A DNA stretch of 64,000 bases from Moringa oleifera (lineage: Eukaryota > Streptophyta > Magnoliopsida > Brassicales > Moringaceae). Of the stretch, positions 47,201 through 59,300 are shown one piece after another. The stretch is taken from positions 5,186,501 to 5,250,500 of the forward strand of contig JAJFZO010000896.1 of NCBI GenBank assembly GCA_021397835.1. The letters are read 5' to 3'. Each line of letters starts with the position of its first letter. The first letter of the stretch is position 1. Both the position numbers and the translations under genes were made by a program. Under the pieces are notes generated by a model. That model worked only from the letters and a program-made list of their open reading frames with translations, did not search any database and was not told where the DNA came from.

Positions 47201-50200
47201 ATTAATGTGAATGGACGCTAATAGCAGCTTTAAGGAATTTAATGATTGCCCAGCTACTATAGTGAGGAAGTTACTTGTTTTAGTAGATGCTAACGCAAGC
47301 ACTAAGGAAACGCAAGGGCTTTCTAGCTACTATTGTAAGGCATTGCTGGTATCGGTAGACATTAATAGTAGCATCAAAATGCCCAACTACGAACCCATAA
47401 CAGTCTCCGATATTGAGAGAGCCTAACGACTACAGCTGGGTAATTACTTACACTAATAGAAGCCAACACCAGTAGTAAGAGAACTTTGCGATGACCCAAT
47501 GACAGTCGCTAGCACTAGCAAACATCTTCATTGTGTTCCGCCAATGATCGATAAGTGATAGTTGCTGGTGTAGGTAGATGCAAGGGCAAGCACTAGAGCA
47601 ACTCAATGATGACCTAGGAGTAATAATAGGCACTGGGAGAGCCTAACGACTACTGTCGAGCAGTCACTAGTGTTTATAAACATTATCACCAGTTTTAGGG
47701 GAACCCAACGACTACCCAGCTACTACTGTGAGGTAATTGCTAGTGTTAGCAAACGTCAACACTAGCAGTAGGGGAACTTAGGGACTACTCAACTATTATT
47801 ATGGCGTAGTTGGTAAGGTCAGTAGATGCTAATTCTAGCACCAAGGGAGCCCAATAACTACTACTGTGTAGTTGTTGATGCTGGTAGAAGTCAGCTCCAA
47901 CACTAAAGTAGCTCAAGGATAACCTCGTGGCACGCGTCGATGTTAGTGGAAGCGAGGACAAGCACTGAAAGAGCCCAACAACTACAAGGTAAGCCACTGG
48001 TGGTGGCAAACACTAAAGTCAACTTTGGGGGAAACTAACGGCTTGGGGTTTTGTAAACGCTAGTGCCGACACTAGAGAAACCACAGGACTGCCTAGCTAT
48101 TGTTATGGGCCAGTTTTTTATGTTAGTAAACATTAGTTCTAGGATTAAGGAAGCCTAGTGACGGTCCCATGATTGTTGCTGAAATTAGGTAAGCCTAACA
48201 ACTACTGCTAGGCAATCGCTTGTGTTAGTAGTTGCTAGTGCTAGCACTGGGGGAGCTCAGCGACAATCTAACAATAGTCGCTTACGTTAGCAAACATTTA
48301 CAGTGGGTTCCCTCAATGATGGCCCAAACGATGGCCTAGGAGTAGTAGTTAGCATTGGAAGAGCCTAATGACTGCTACAAAGAGGTCGCTGGTACTGACA
48401 GATGCTAACGCCAACTTTTGGGGAACCCAATGACTACCCAGCTACAACTGTAAGGTAGTTACTAGTATTGGCAAAAGCTAGCACTAGCACTAAAGGAACC
48501 CATGAGAGGAGTGCAAGAACAACCCCATGACAGTCGATATCTTTTGGAAAGCCAAACAATTGTTGTTGGTCAGTTGCTGATACTAGTAGATACCAATGCC
48601 AACATTAAGGGAGCTTCGCGATGACCCCAATAACTGTCGCTCGCATTAAGGGACATCTTCACTAGATTCCCTGAAAATGGAACAATTGCCATCACTAATG
48701 CAAGTAGATAAGAAGGTAAGCACTAGTGGAGTCCAACAATAGCCTCATAACAGTTGGCACTAGGAGAGCCCAATGATTAGTGCAAGGAACTCATTAGCAC
48801 AGGTAGACAGAAGGAAAGCCATTGAGGGAGCCCAATGATGGGCTAACAATAGTTGTTGGCGTTGGGAGAGCCCAACATTTGCTGTGGGAAAGTCATTGGT
48901 GCCAGTAGACACTAACGCCAACTTTGGTGGAACCAATTGATTGCCCAGTTATTACTGTAAGGTGGTTACTAGTGTTTATACATGTTAGTATTAGCACTCG
49001 AATAGCCCAATGACGACCCCATGATAGTTGCTAGTGTTAGAAGGGCCTAACAACTACTGCAGGGCAGTCGCTGATTGTGATAAAAGCTAGCGCTAACATT
49101 AGGGGGCTCAGCGATGACCCAACGATAGTCTATAGTGCTGGTAGATGTCTGTACTGGGTTTCTCTAGCGATGACCTAACGATAGTCACTGGTATACGTAG
49201 ACGCAAAGGCAAGCACCAGAGGAGCTCAACAATGGGTCTAACAGCAGTAATTGGCATTGGAAGAGCCTATTGACTTTTGCGAGGTAGTCACAAGTGTTAG
49301 TAGACATTAGCATCTACTTTAGGGGAACACAACGATAGTCCTGCTACTATTATGGAGCAGTTACTAGAGTTGGCATGTGTTGTCTCCAGCACCAAAACGA
49401 ACACCTAGGATTGCCCAACTATAGCTGTGGGCTAGTTTTTGGGTTCGGTAAATGCTATTGTCAGCACAGGGGGAGCGTAACACAATGGCAGTCGCTGACA
49501 CTAGTAGGTGCTAATGCTAACACTAGTAGGTGCTAGTACTAACACTTGGAAAGCTCAACGATGACCCAATGGTAGTCGTCAGCATTGGCAGAGGTGAGGG
49601 TAAGCACTAAAAGAGCCCAATAATGGCTTAACAATAGTTGTTCATGCTAGGAAAGCCCAACGATTGCTATGAGAAAGTCATGGGTACTGGTAGACGCTAA
49701 TGCCAACTATGCAATAACATAATGCTACGAGGCAATTGCAAGTGTTAGCAAATGCTAGTGCTAACACTGAAGGAGCCAAATGATGGCCTCATGATACTCA
49801 CTAGCATTGAGTGACTCCGAAGATAACTGCTAGGTAGTCGCTGGCATTGTCAGATACCAACACCAACACTAGGGCAGCTCGATGATGACCCAACAGTGGT
49901 CACTAATGCTATTTGAAATCTACTCTAGGTTCCCCTCAACAATGGCCTAATTGTAGTAGCTAGCATAAGTAGATGCAAAGGCAAGCATTAGAGGAGCCTA
50001 ACGAAGGCATTGCAGTAGTAGTTGGTGTTGACTGACCCTAGTGACTATTATTAGGGCTAGGAGATTCTAGTGCTTGGTTTGGGGAAATCAAATCACAGCC
50101 CAGCCACTACTACGGGGCAGTTTTGGTGTTGAGAAACGTTAGGACCAACATAAGGGAACCCAATGATTGCCTAGCTATTACAATGGAGTGATTGCTGGGG

Positions 50201-52735
50201 TCGATAGATGTTGAGAGATCTCAATGATGCCCTATCAATAGTAGTTGGCATTGGAAGAGCCCAATGATTGGTGCGAGAAAATTACTGGTGCTAGAAGATG
50301 CTCACACCAACTTTGAGGGAACCTAAATACTATGCAGTTATTGTTACAGGTAATTGTTGGCGTTAAATATTCCAATGATGCGTTGCAATTGTAGTTGGCA
50401 TTGGAAGAGCCTAACAATTGTTATAGGGTAGTCACTAATGCTCGTAGTCACTAACATTAGTACCACAGGAACTTAGAGACTGCCTAATAATTATTATAGG
50501 GCAGTGCCCAGTGTTGGTAGACATTATTTGTTAACAATAGGGCTCTCCCACTGACCTCATGACAGTCACCATCGTTAAGAAGGCCCAACAACCATTACAG
50601 GCCAGTCATTGACACAGCTAGATGCCAGTGCTAGCATTAAAGGAGTTCAACGATAACCCAATTGCAGTCGCTTGTGTTGGTAAATATTTGCCCTGATTCT
50701 TCTACTAATGACCCAACGATAGTCATTGGAATAGGTAAACACAATGGTTAGAAGCCTAATGACAGCCTAATAGTAATGGTTGGTAATGAAAGAGCCTAAT
50801 GACTATTAGAGAAAGTTGTTAGTACTGATAGACACTAGTACCTACTTTGGTAAAACCAAAGATTGCTCCGTTACTATTGTAAGGCAATTGTTAGTGTTTA
50901 TAAATGCCGATGCCTGCACCAAGGGAGCCTAGGGACTGCCCAACTATTACTGCAGGGTAGTTGTTGATGTTAGTAGACGTTGAAGCCAGCATATGGGGAG
51001 CCAAGTGATGACCTTATCACAGTCGCTAACGTTGGATAGCCAAACGATTACCCCGCCACTGTTGTGGGGCAATTACAAGTGTTGGCAAACATCAACACTA
51101 ACTATAAGGGAACCCAATGATGGTCTAGCGATAGTTACTAGTCTAAGTAAACATGAGGGCAAGCACTAGAAGAGCCTAACGATTTCTTAGCAACAGTAGT
51201 TGGTGCTAGGAGAGCCAGAAGGTTGCTATAAGGAAGTTGGTGGTGTTGGCACTTGCTAGGACCATCTTTGGGGGAAACCTAGTGATTGAGTAGGTATCAT
51301 TATGAGGTAGTTGCTAGTCTTAGCAGATGCGTGTGCCAGTACTAAGGGAAGTGAAAGACTGCCCAGTTATTGCTATGGGGAAATTGCTGGTGTCGGTAGA
51401 CGCTAGTGTTAGGACTAGGGGAGCTTAATGATGACCCCATGATAGCTGCTAATGTTATGAGAGCCCAACGATTGTTGTTGGGCAGTTGTTGGAGCTAGAA
51501 TAGGCCAGTTTCATCATAAGGAGGGCTCAATGATGGCCTAATAACTGTCATTAGCACTAGTTAACATCTATGTTGGGTTTTTTTAGTGATGGCAGGGCAA
51601 ACGCGAGGACAAGCATTAGAGAAGCCTAATAACATCCTAGCAATAGTAGTTGGCATTGGGAGAGCCTAACAACTACTCTGAAAAATTCGCTTGTGGTGGT
51701 AGATGCTTATGCCCAGCTTTACTAGACACCGACGTCAACACTTAGGGAACCTAGGGACAGCCTAGCTATTGTTGCAGGATGGTTGTTATCGATAAACACT
51801 AGTGCTAGTATCAAACGAGCCCAACGATGACCCATTATGATTGCTGGTATTAGAAAGCCTATCGACTACTGCACGATAGTCATAGCGCTAGTAAAGGCTA
51901 GTGCCAACACTAGGGGAGCTCAACAATGACTTACCAAAAATCAGTAGCACTGGCAAATATGAAGGCAAATATTGAACAAGTCCAACAATGGCCTAATAGT
52001 AGTAATAGGCATTAAGAGAGCGTAATACCTTTTGCGGGAAAGTAGCTGGTGCTGGTAGATCCTCACACCAGCTTTAAAGGAACCCAACAATTACTCAGCT
52101 ACTGCTATGAAGAAGTTACCATTGTTGGCAGACGTCGATGCCAAGACTAAAAGAATTGAGGGTCTGCCCAGCTATTACTGTGAGGTAGTTACTAGTGTTA
52201 GTAGACACTAATGCGAGCAAAAAAAGAGCCCAAGGATGACTCCATAATGGTCGTTGGAGTTAGAATGGCCCAATGACTATTATTGTGTAGTCACAAGCAC
52301 TTATAAAGTGTAACGCCAGCATTACGGTAGCTTAACGATGACCTAGCGGTAGTTGCTGGCACTAACCAACATATGTGCTAGGTTCCCTAATGATGGCCCA
52401 ATGGCAGTAGCTAGCATAAATAGGCGCAATAGTGACCATTAATGGAGCCTAACGATAAACTAGCAGTAGTAGTTGGCATTGGGAGAGCCAAACGACGACT
52501 ACGTGGGTACTTTTAATGACTTCTACAAGGATGTTGCTAGCGCTAGAACACACTCGTGCCAACTTTGGAGGAACCCAATGATTGCCATGGTATTGTTGTG
52601 GAGTAGTTATAGGTGTTGGAAAATGACAATGCCAGCACTAAGGAAACCAAGGACTATCAACCTATTATTGTGAGGCAGTTGCTAATGTTAATAGATGCTA
52701 GTAGAGAGCCCAACGATGACCCAATGACAGTGATG
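38265..52735 (+). repeat. Complex higher-order satellite, block 1
   Basis: Tandem array of a unit of about 460 bp (observed spacing of the GGTTCCCCTAATGATGGCC landmark 350-570 bp). In a well-kept unit (41229-41686) eight submonomers follow one another. They begin with variants of GCCCAACGA and mostly end with GCACTAGGGGA or TTGGGAGA, lengths about 58, 40, 62, 73, 73, 40, 62 and 60 bp. Many carry the inverted pair CAACGACTGC and GCAGTCGTTG/GCTGG. Unit-to-unit identity by eye is only moderate, with transitions dominant. From about 41.3 kb the rare variants repeat every 6 kb or so (see findings). Minus-strand frames are locally open because of the repeat composition; none is a credible gene. Confidence 0.85.
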
Positions 52736-52739
52736 ACCC

Positions 52740-53358
52740 AGCGACAAGGGTATAGCCCGTGTAAGGTGCCCCTGGCATGACCAGAGCCTGTTGTGGCCGC
52801 ATGTTGGGCCTTACACCCATACGATGCCTGATGTGGGCAATAGTGGCTTGCCTTCTGTGTCCAAATTCTGTGTGACACGGCTTATTTGGCATGCAAGTCA
52901 GGTAGTTTATCGAGGAATAATGATGAGGATCTGGCTTGCATGGGGCACCCATGGCCCGGCCAGCGCACTTGCTGTGACTGCATGTTGGGCCTTTTGCCAT
53001 CACATGCATTTTAGAGGCAAGCATGGCTTGCCTTCTGTGCCCATGATTCGTGTGACACGACTCCCTTGGCATGCTTATTAAAAAGTTTATCGAGCGACTA
53101 CGACAAGGTTTGGCTCATATGGGACAGCCATGGCCTGGCTGGCATGTCTACTACAGCCCCATGCTGGGCCTTTAACCTATGTCATGCTAGTTAGGGACAA
53201 TTGTGACTTGCCTACTGTGCCCATGTTTCATGCGATGCGACACCCTTGGCATACTTATTGGGCAATCAATTAAGCTATAGCAATGAGGTTCTGGCTTGCA
53301 TGAGGTGCCCATGACTTTGCTGGCGCGCTTATTATGATCGCACGTTAGGCTTGCCATC
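52740..53358 (+). repeat. Block of the 180-bp satellite inside the complex satellite
   Basis: About 3.4 units with GGCCGCATGTTGGGCCTT, GTGGCTTGCCTTCTGTG and GGGGCACCCATGGCC landmarks, the same family and strand as 34.0-38.2 kb. It begins within a GATGACCCAGCGACAAGGGT junction and ends at a CACGTTAGGCTTGCC junction, after which the complex satellite resumes. Confidence 0.9.
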
Positions 53359-55799
53359 AATAGTAGTAAGAGCAAGCAATAAAACTGCCTAGCAATGACC
53401 TAGCAATAGTAGCTGGTATTGGCAAAGCCTAACAACTACTACAGGGCAGTCGTTCGTGCTTATAAACACTAGTACTATCTTTGGGGGAATCCAATGACTT
53501 CCCAACTATTGCTATGTGTAGTCGCTACTGTTGACAAACGCTATTGCCAGCACTAAAAGAACCTAAGGACTATTTAATTAATGCTGCGAGGCAATTGTTG
53601 GTGTCGATAGACGCTAGTTCTAGTGCCAAGGGAACCCAATAATGACCTTATTATAGTCGTTGGCATTGGGAAAGCCCAACGAATGCTGCTGGGTAGTCAT
53701 TGATTCTCGTAAACGCCATCGCTAGCATTAAGGGAGCTCAGCGATGACCTAATGGCACTCGTTGATGTTGGCAGATATCTGTGTTAGATTTTTCTAGTGA
53801 TGGCCTTGTACACTTTGCTGGCACACACAAACACGAAGACAAGAACTAGAAGAGCCCAATACCTGCAGGAAAAGCCGCTTGTGCTGGCAGATGCTAGAAT
53901 CAACTTTGGGGAGCCCAACGATAGCCCAATCATTGACATGCAAAAAAGCACTAAAAGAGCCCAACGACGGCCTAACAGTAGTAGTTCGAATTAGGGGAGC
54001 CAAATGGAAATCGTGAGGAAGTCAATTGTACTAATGATGCTAGCGCCTAGTTCTGGGAAACCGAGCGACCGTCTAGTTATAGCGGTGAGGCAGTTGCTAG
54101 TATTAGTAAATGCTACCATCAGTACGAGGGGAACCCGTGGACCACCCAGCTATCGTCGTAGGGTAGTTCTTGGTGTCGGTAGATACTGGTACCAACATTG
54201 AGGGAGCCTAATGATGACTTCAGGATAATTGAAATCATTGAGAGAGCCTAACGACTATTGTCAGTAGATGCCAATGCTAGCACTAGGGGAGCTTCACAAT
54301 GACCCAGCAACGATCGCTAGTGTTGGGAGACATCTTTGTTAGATCACCCCAACGATGGCACAACAATAAATCACTAGTGTAGGTAAACGTAAGTCTAAGC
54401 ACCAGTGGAGCCCAACAATGGCTTAATAACAATAGTTCACATTAGGAGAGCCCAAAAACTTGTGCGGGGAAATCACTAATGCTGGTAGATGCGAAGGTAA
54501 GCATTATTGAAGCCCAACAACGGCTTAGCAGCACTTATTATGCTTGAAGAGTCTAATGACTGGTGCAAGGAAGTCATTGGTATTGGAAGATGCTCGCTCT
54601 AGTTTTAAGGAAACCTAACAACTACCCAGCTACTACTTCGGGGTAGTGGCTAGTGTTAGCTGATGTCGACAAAAGCACTGAGAGAACCTAAGGACTTCAT
54701 TGCTATTGCTAATATCGGGGGAACCTAATGATGACCCCATGATAATAGTTGGTGTTGGGATAGCCTAACAACTGCAATTGGGTAGTCGTTGGCAGTCGTA
54801 AAGGTCATCTCCATCATAAGTATAGCTTAACGATGACCAAGTAGTAGTTGGTTGCATTGGCAGTCATCGATGCTGGGTTCCTTTAGTGATGGCCAAGCGA
54901 TAATCGTTAGCATAGGTAGATGTAAGGGTAAGTGCTAGTGGAGCCTAACAACGGTCTAACAACAATACTTGGCATTGCCAGAGCCCAAAGACTAGTGCAA
55001 GGAAAGTTGCTTGTGCTAGCAGACATGAAGGCAAGCACTATAGGACTATAACGATGACCTAGCAATAGTTATTAGTGTTGGGAGAGCCTAATGACTACCG
55101 TGGGAAAGTCACTAGCGCTGACAGATGCTAGCATCCATTTCAGGGGAATATAACAACTACCCAACTACTACTACGGGGTAGTGGTTGTTGTTAATAAATG
55201 CCAGGGCTAGCTTTTAAGGAACCGAAGGACTTCCCAACTATTGCTGCGATATAGTTGCTAGTGTTAGTAAACACTAGTGCTAGCACTAAGAGAGCCCCAA
55301 CGATGACCCCATGACAGTCGTTGGCATTGGGAGAGCCCATAAATGCTACTGGTAGAGGTCAGTATCATAATTAAAAGAGCTTAACTACGACCTAGTAGTA
55401 GTCACTGATGTTGACATTAGGGAGCTCATCTGCGCTAGTTCCCTTAATAATAGCCCAGCGGCAGTCACTATAGTAGGTAGATATGAATGTCAGAATTGTG
55501 GGAGCCCAATAACGGCCTTGCAATTGTAGTTAGGGCTGGAAGAGCACAACAATAATTGTAAGGCAGTTGTTAAAACTGTAGACATTAGTTCCAGCTTTGA
55601 GGGAACCCAACGACTGCATAGCTACTACTACAAAGGAGCTGTTGATGTTGGCAGACACCAATGCCAACACGACCTATAGAAAGCCCAACTGTAGTAGTGG
55701 TGCAGCAGTTGGTATCAAGAGATGCTAGTGATAGCACTAAGAGAGCTCAAGGATGACTTAGCGATGGTTCCCCTTGCGATGGCCTAGCAACAGTCGCAC
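53359..55799 (+). repeat. Complex higher-order satellite, block 2
   Basis: Same 460-bp family. The start (GAGCAAGCAATAAAACTGCC) aligns with 41278 (GGGCAAGTAATTGAGCAACC), and the order of rare variants that follows matches block 1 at an offset of about 12.1 kb. Confidence 0.85.
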
Positions 55800-55807
55800 G
55801 CGTAAGC

Positions 55808-56376
55808 TAGGGATGACCATGGTTTAGGTTCAGTTCGGTTTCAATTTCGAACCATCTGTTCAAGATTCATAGTTAGGATGAACCAGAATTTAAACTATTA
55901 AGCTGCGATTCTAGTTAAGGCTCGATTTGAAAGCGATTCAAGTTTTGATTCATAAGCGGTTAAGGTTCAAGTTTGGTTTCAGTTTCAGTTCAAGTTCGGT
56001 TCATATTTTAATTATAAATTTAGTATTTTTATTTTAGTTATAAATTATTAATAAAATTAAAAATAAAAATAATCATATTTTTATTAAAATATGTATTTTA
56101 AAACTAAAATTATTTTTAAAATTTTTAAAATTAATTTTTTAATAATTTTTTAAATTAAAATTTTTAATAATTTAAAAATTAATTTAATTAAAAACCCAAC
56201 AAGAAGCATCAATTTCAGTTTTAATTCAAAATTTACATGAACCATAATCAAACCATTTTTTAAATGGTTTCAGTCGTGGTTTAAAATTGGAACCGTTTAT
56301 AACAGTTTTGATTCAATTCAAAACTTAAAGGTTACGGTTCGGTTCATCGGTTTGAACTGAACTGTGGTCACCTCTA
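55808..56376. mobile_element. hAT-type non-autonomous MITE, 569 bp
   Basis: Terminal inverted repeats TAGGGATGACCATGG and (complement of right end) TAGAGGTGACCACAG agree at 11 of 15 positions. A perfect 8-bp target duplication GCGTAAGC flanks it (55800-55807 and 56377-56384). An 8-bp duplication and a TAGRGRTG-like end are the marks of the hAT superfamily. The interior has GGTTCGGTTCA-type subterminal repeats around an AT-rich core of about 200 bp, without coding capacity. Removing it restores a satellite unit resembling 43.70-43.75 kb, which lacks the insertion. Confidence 0.92.
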
Positions 56377-56384
56377 GCGTAAGC

Positions 56385-59300
56385 ACATGGGACGGTAAGC
56401 ACTAAAGGAGCCCAATGATGGCTTACCAGTAATAGTTAGCATTGCAAGAGCTCAATGACTGCTGCAAGGAAGTTATTGGTGCTAGTAGACCTTATGCAGC
56501 TTTGGAGGAATCAAACGAATGCCCTGCTACTTTTGCAGTGTAGGTGCTGGTGTCGGTAGATGCTAGAGTCAACACCAAAGGAGACCTATGATGACCCCGT
56601 GATATTCTCTAGCATTAGGAGAGCCCAACGACTATTGTTGGGCAATCATTGACATTGGTAGATGCCAGCACTAGCACTATGGAAGCTTAGCGATTAACTA
56701 GTGATAGTCATTGGCATTGGCAACATCAATACTGGTTTTTCCTAGCAATGGCCTAATCATAGTCACTGACATAAGTAGATAAGAAGGCAAGCACTAAAGG
56801 AGCCCAACCATGGCCTAGCAATAGTAGTTGGTGTTTGGAGAGCCCAATGATTGTTATGAGGAGGTTGTTTATGCAGGACGATGCTCACGCCAACTTTAGG
56901 GGAGCTTAACCACTTTCGAGCTACTTCCGTGGTGCATTTACTAGTGTCGATAGATACTTGTGCTAGCACCAAGGAAGCCTAGTGAAGACCCAATGATAGT
57001 CACTAGCGTTAGGAGAGTGCAACAAATATAGCTAGGCAGTCATTGATGTTGTAGATACCAAGGCTAGCACTACGAAACCTCAATGATGACCCCACAACAG
57101 TCGTTAGCATTGGTAAACATTTGTGCTAGGTTCCCCCAGTGATGGCCTAACAACCATCACTGCCATAGGTAGACACGAGGGCAAGTACAAAAATAGTCCA
57201 ACGACACCCGTAACAGCAATTGTTTGCATTGTGAGAGCCCAATCACTATTGTGAAAAAGGTGTAAATGCTTGTAGATTCTCGCATTAGTTTTTTAGGAGC
57301 CCAAAGACTACTCATCTACTACTGTGAGACAGTTACTAGTGTTGGTAGATGTTGGGGCTAGCACTAGAGGAACCCAAGGGCTACCTAGCTATTATTATTG
57401 GGCGATCGCTCATGTTGATAAATGTTAGTACTAGCATCGAAAGAGCCTAAACGATGACACAATGACTTTAACTGGCATTAGGAGAGCCCAATGACTGATG
57501 TTGGTAGATGCCAAACTAAAGAGCTAAAAAATGACTTAGCACATGTTGTTGACATTGGCAAACGTCTGCACTAGGTTGCCTTAGCACTGGCTCAACGTCA
57601 ATCACCAGCATGGATAGACGCGAGGACAAGCACTAGAGGAACCCAATGATGGCTTAATAGCAGTAGTTGTCATTGGGATAGTTAAATGATTGCAGCATGG
57701 AAGTCACTCATGCTAGCTGATGCTTAGAACAGCTTTTAAGGAACCCAACGACCACCTTACTATTGTTATGAGGTAGTCGCTAATGTTAGTAGACATCAGC
57801 GCCAACACTAATGGAACTTAAAGACTGCCCAGTTATTATTGCGGGAAAGTTATTAATGTCAATAGATGCTAGTGCTAGCACTAAAGAGCCCAACGATGTC
57901 CCTATGACATTCGTTGGCACTGGGAAAGCCCAACGATTGTTGCTGTTTAAGGCCAACGCCAACTCTAAGGGTGCTCAGTGATGAACTGGCACTAGTTGCA
58001 AGTGTTGGTAGACATTTGCATTAGGTTCCTTCTATGATGGCCCAACGGTAATTGCTAATGTAGGTAAACAAAAAGGTAAGCCCTCGAGGAGCCCAACAAC
58101 AACTTAGTGGCAGTAATTGGCACTCGAAGAGCTTAATGATTGAACAATTACTTTTGCGGGGCAGTTGCTTATGTCTATAAATGCCAATGCTAGCCTTAGT
58201 GAACCCAGGGACTGCCTAGCTATTGTTATGAGGTAGTTGCTAATGTTACTAAATGCTAATGCTAGCAACGTGGAGCCTAACGACTGCGATGGCTAGTCGT
58301 CATTGCTCGTAGTTACCAGCGCTAGCACTACGAGAACTCCATGACCACCCTATAGTGATAGTTGGCATTGGTAAAAAGCTACACTTTGTTCCCTCAGCGA
58401 TAGGCAAGCGGCATTCGCTTGCTTAGGTAGACACAAGAGCAACTACTAAAGGAGCCTAACGATGGCCTAATAGCAACGGTGGGTATTGAAATAGCCCAAC
58501 GACTTCCCAACAACTGCTGCGAGATAGTTGCTCGTGCTGGAAGATGCTAGCTCAGCTTTAGAGGAACTAAATGATTATCAAGCTACTATTATGGGGTAAT
58601 TGTTAGTGTTGGTAAATACTAATGCGTGCACTAAAAGAACTTAAGAAATGCCCAACTATTTCTGTGCGGCAGTTGCTAGTGTCAGTAGATGCTAGTGCTG
58701 TGCCATATGAGCCTAGTGATGTCCCCTTGATAATTGCTAGTGTTGGGAGAGCATAATGACTGCTGCTGTGTAGTTGCTTGCATTGTTTAAGGCAAGTGCT
58801 AGCACTAAGGAGCTCAGCAATGGCCTAGGGGCAGTGGCTGGCACTAGCAAACATTTGCACTATATGCCCCAAACGATGCCTTAGTAATAGTTGCTAGCAT
58901 ACGTTGATGTTAATGCTAAATTTGGGGCAATCATTGGCAGAGCCTAACAACTATTGCGGGGTAAGTAGTGCTAGTGGACGTTAGTGACAACTTTGGGGGA
59001 ACCCAACAGCTATAGAGCTACTATAGTGAGGATGTTGCTACTGTTAATAGATGCCAATGCTAGCATTAAGGTATGCAAAGGCTGCCCAGATATTACAGCG
59101 GGACAATTGCTAGTGTCAGAAAACGTTAATGATAGCATTGGGGGGCCCAACGATAACCCCATGATAGTCATTGACATTAATAGAGCCCAATGATTGCTAT
59201 TGGGTAGTCGTTGAGGCTGGTAGAAGCCAGCACTAGTAATAAGGGGGCTCAGCGATGACCCAATGATTGTCATTGGCACTAGCAAACATCCACACTAGGT

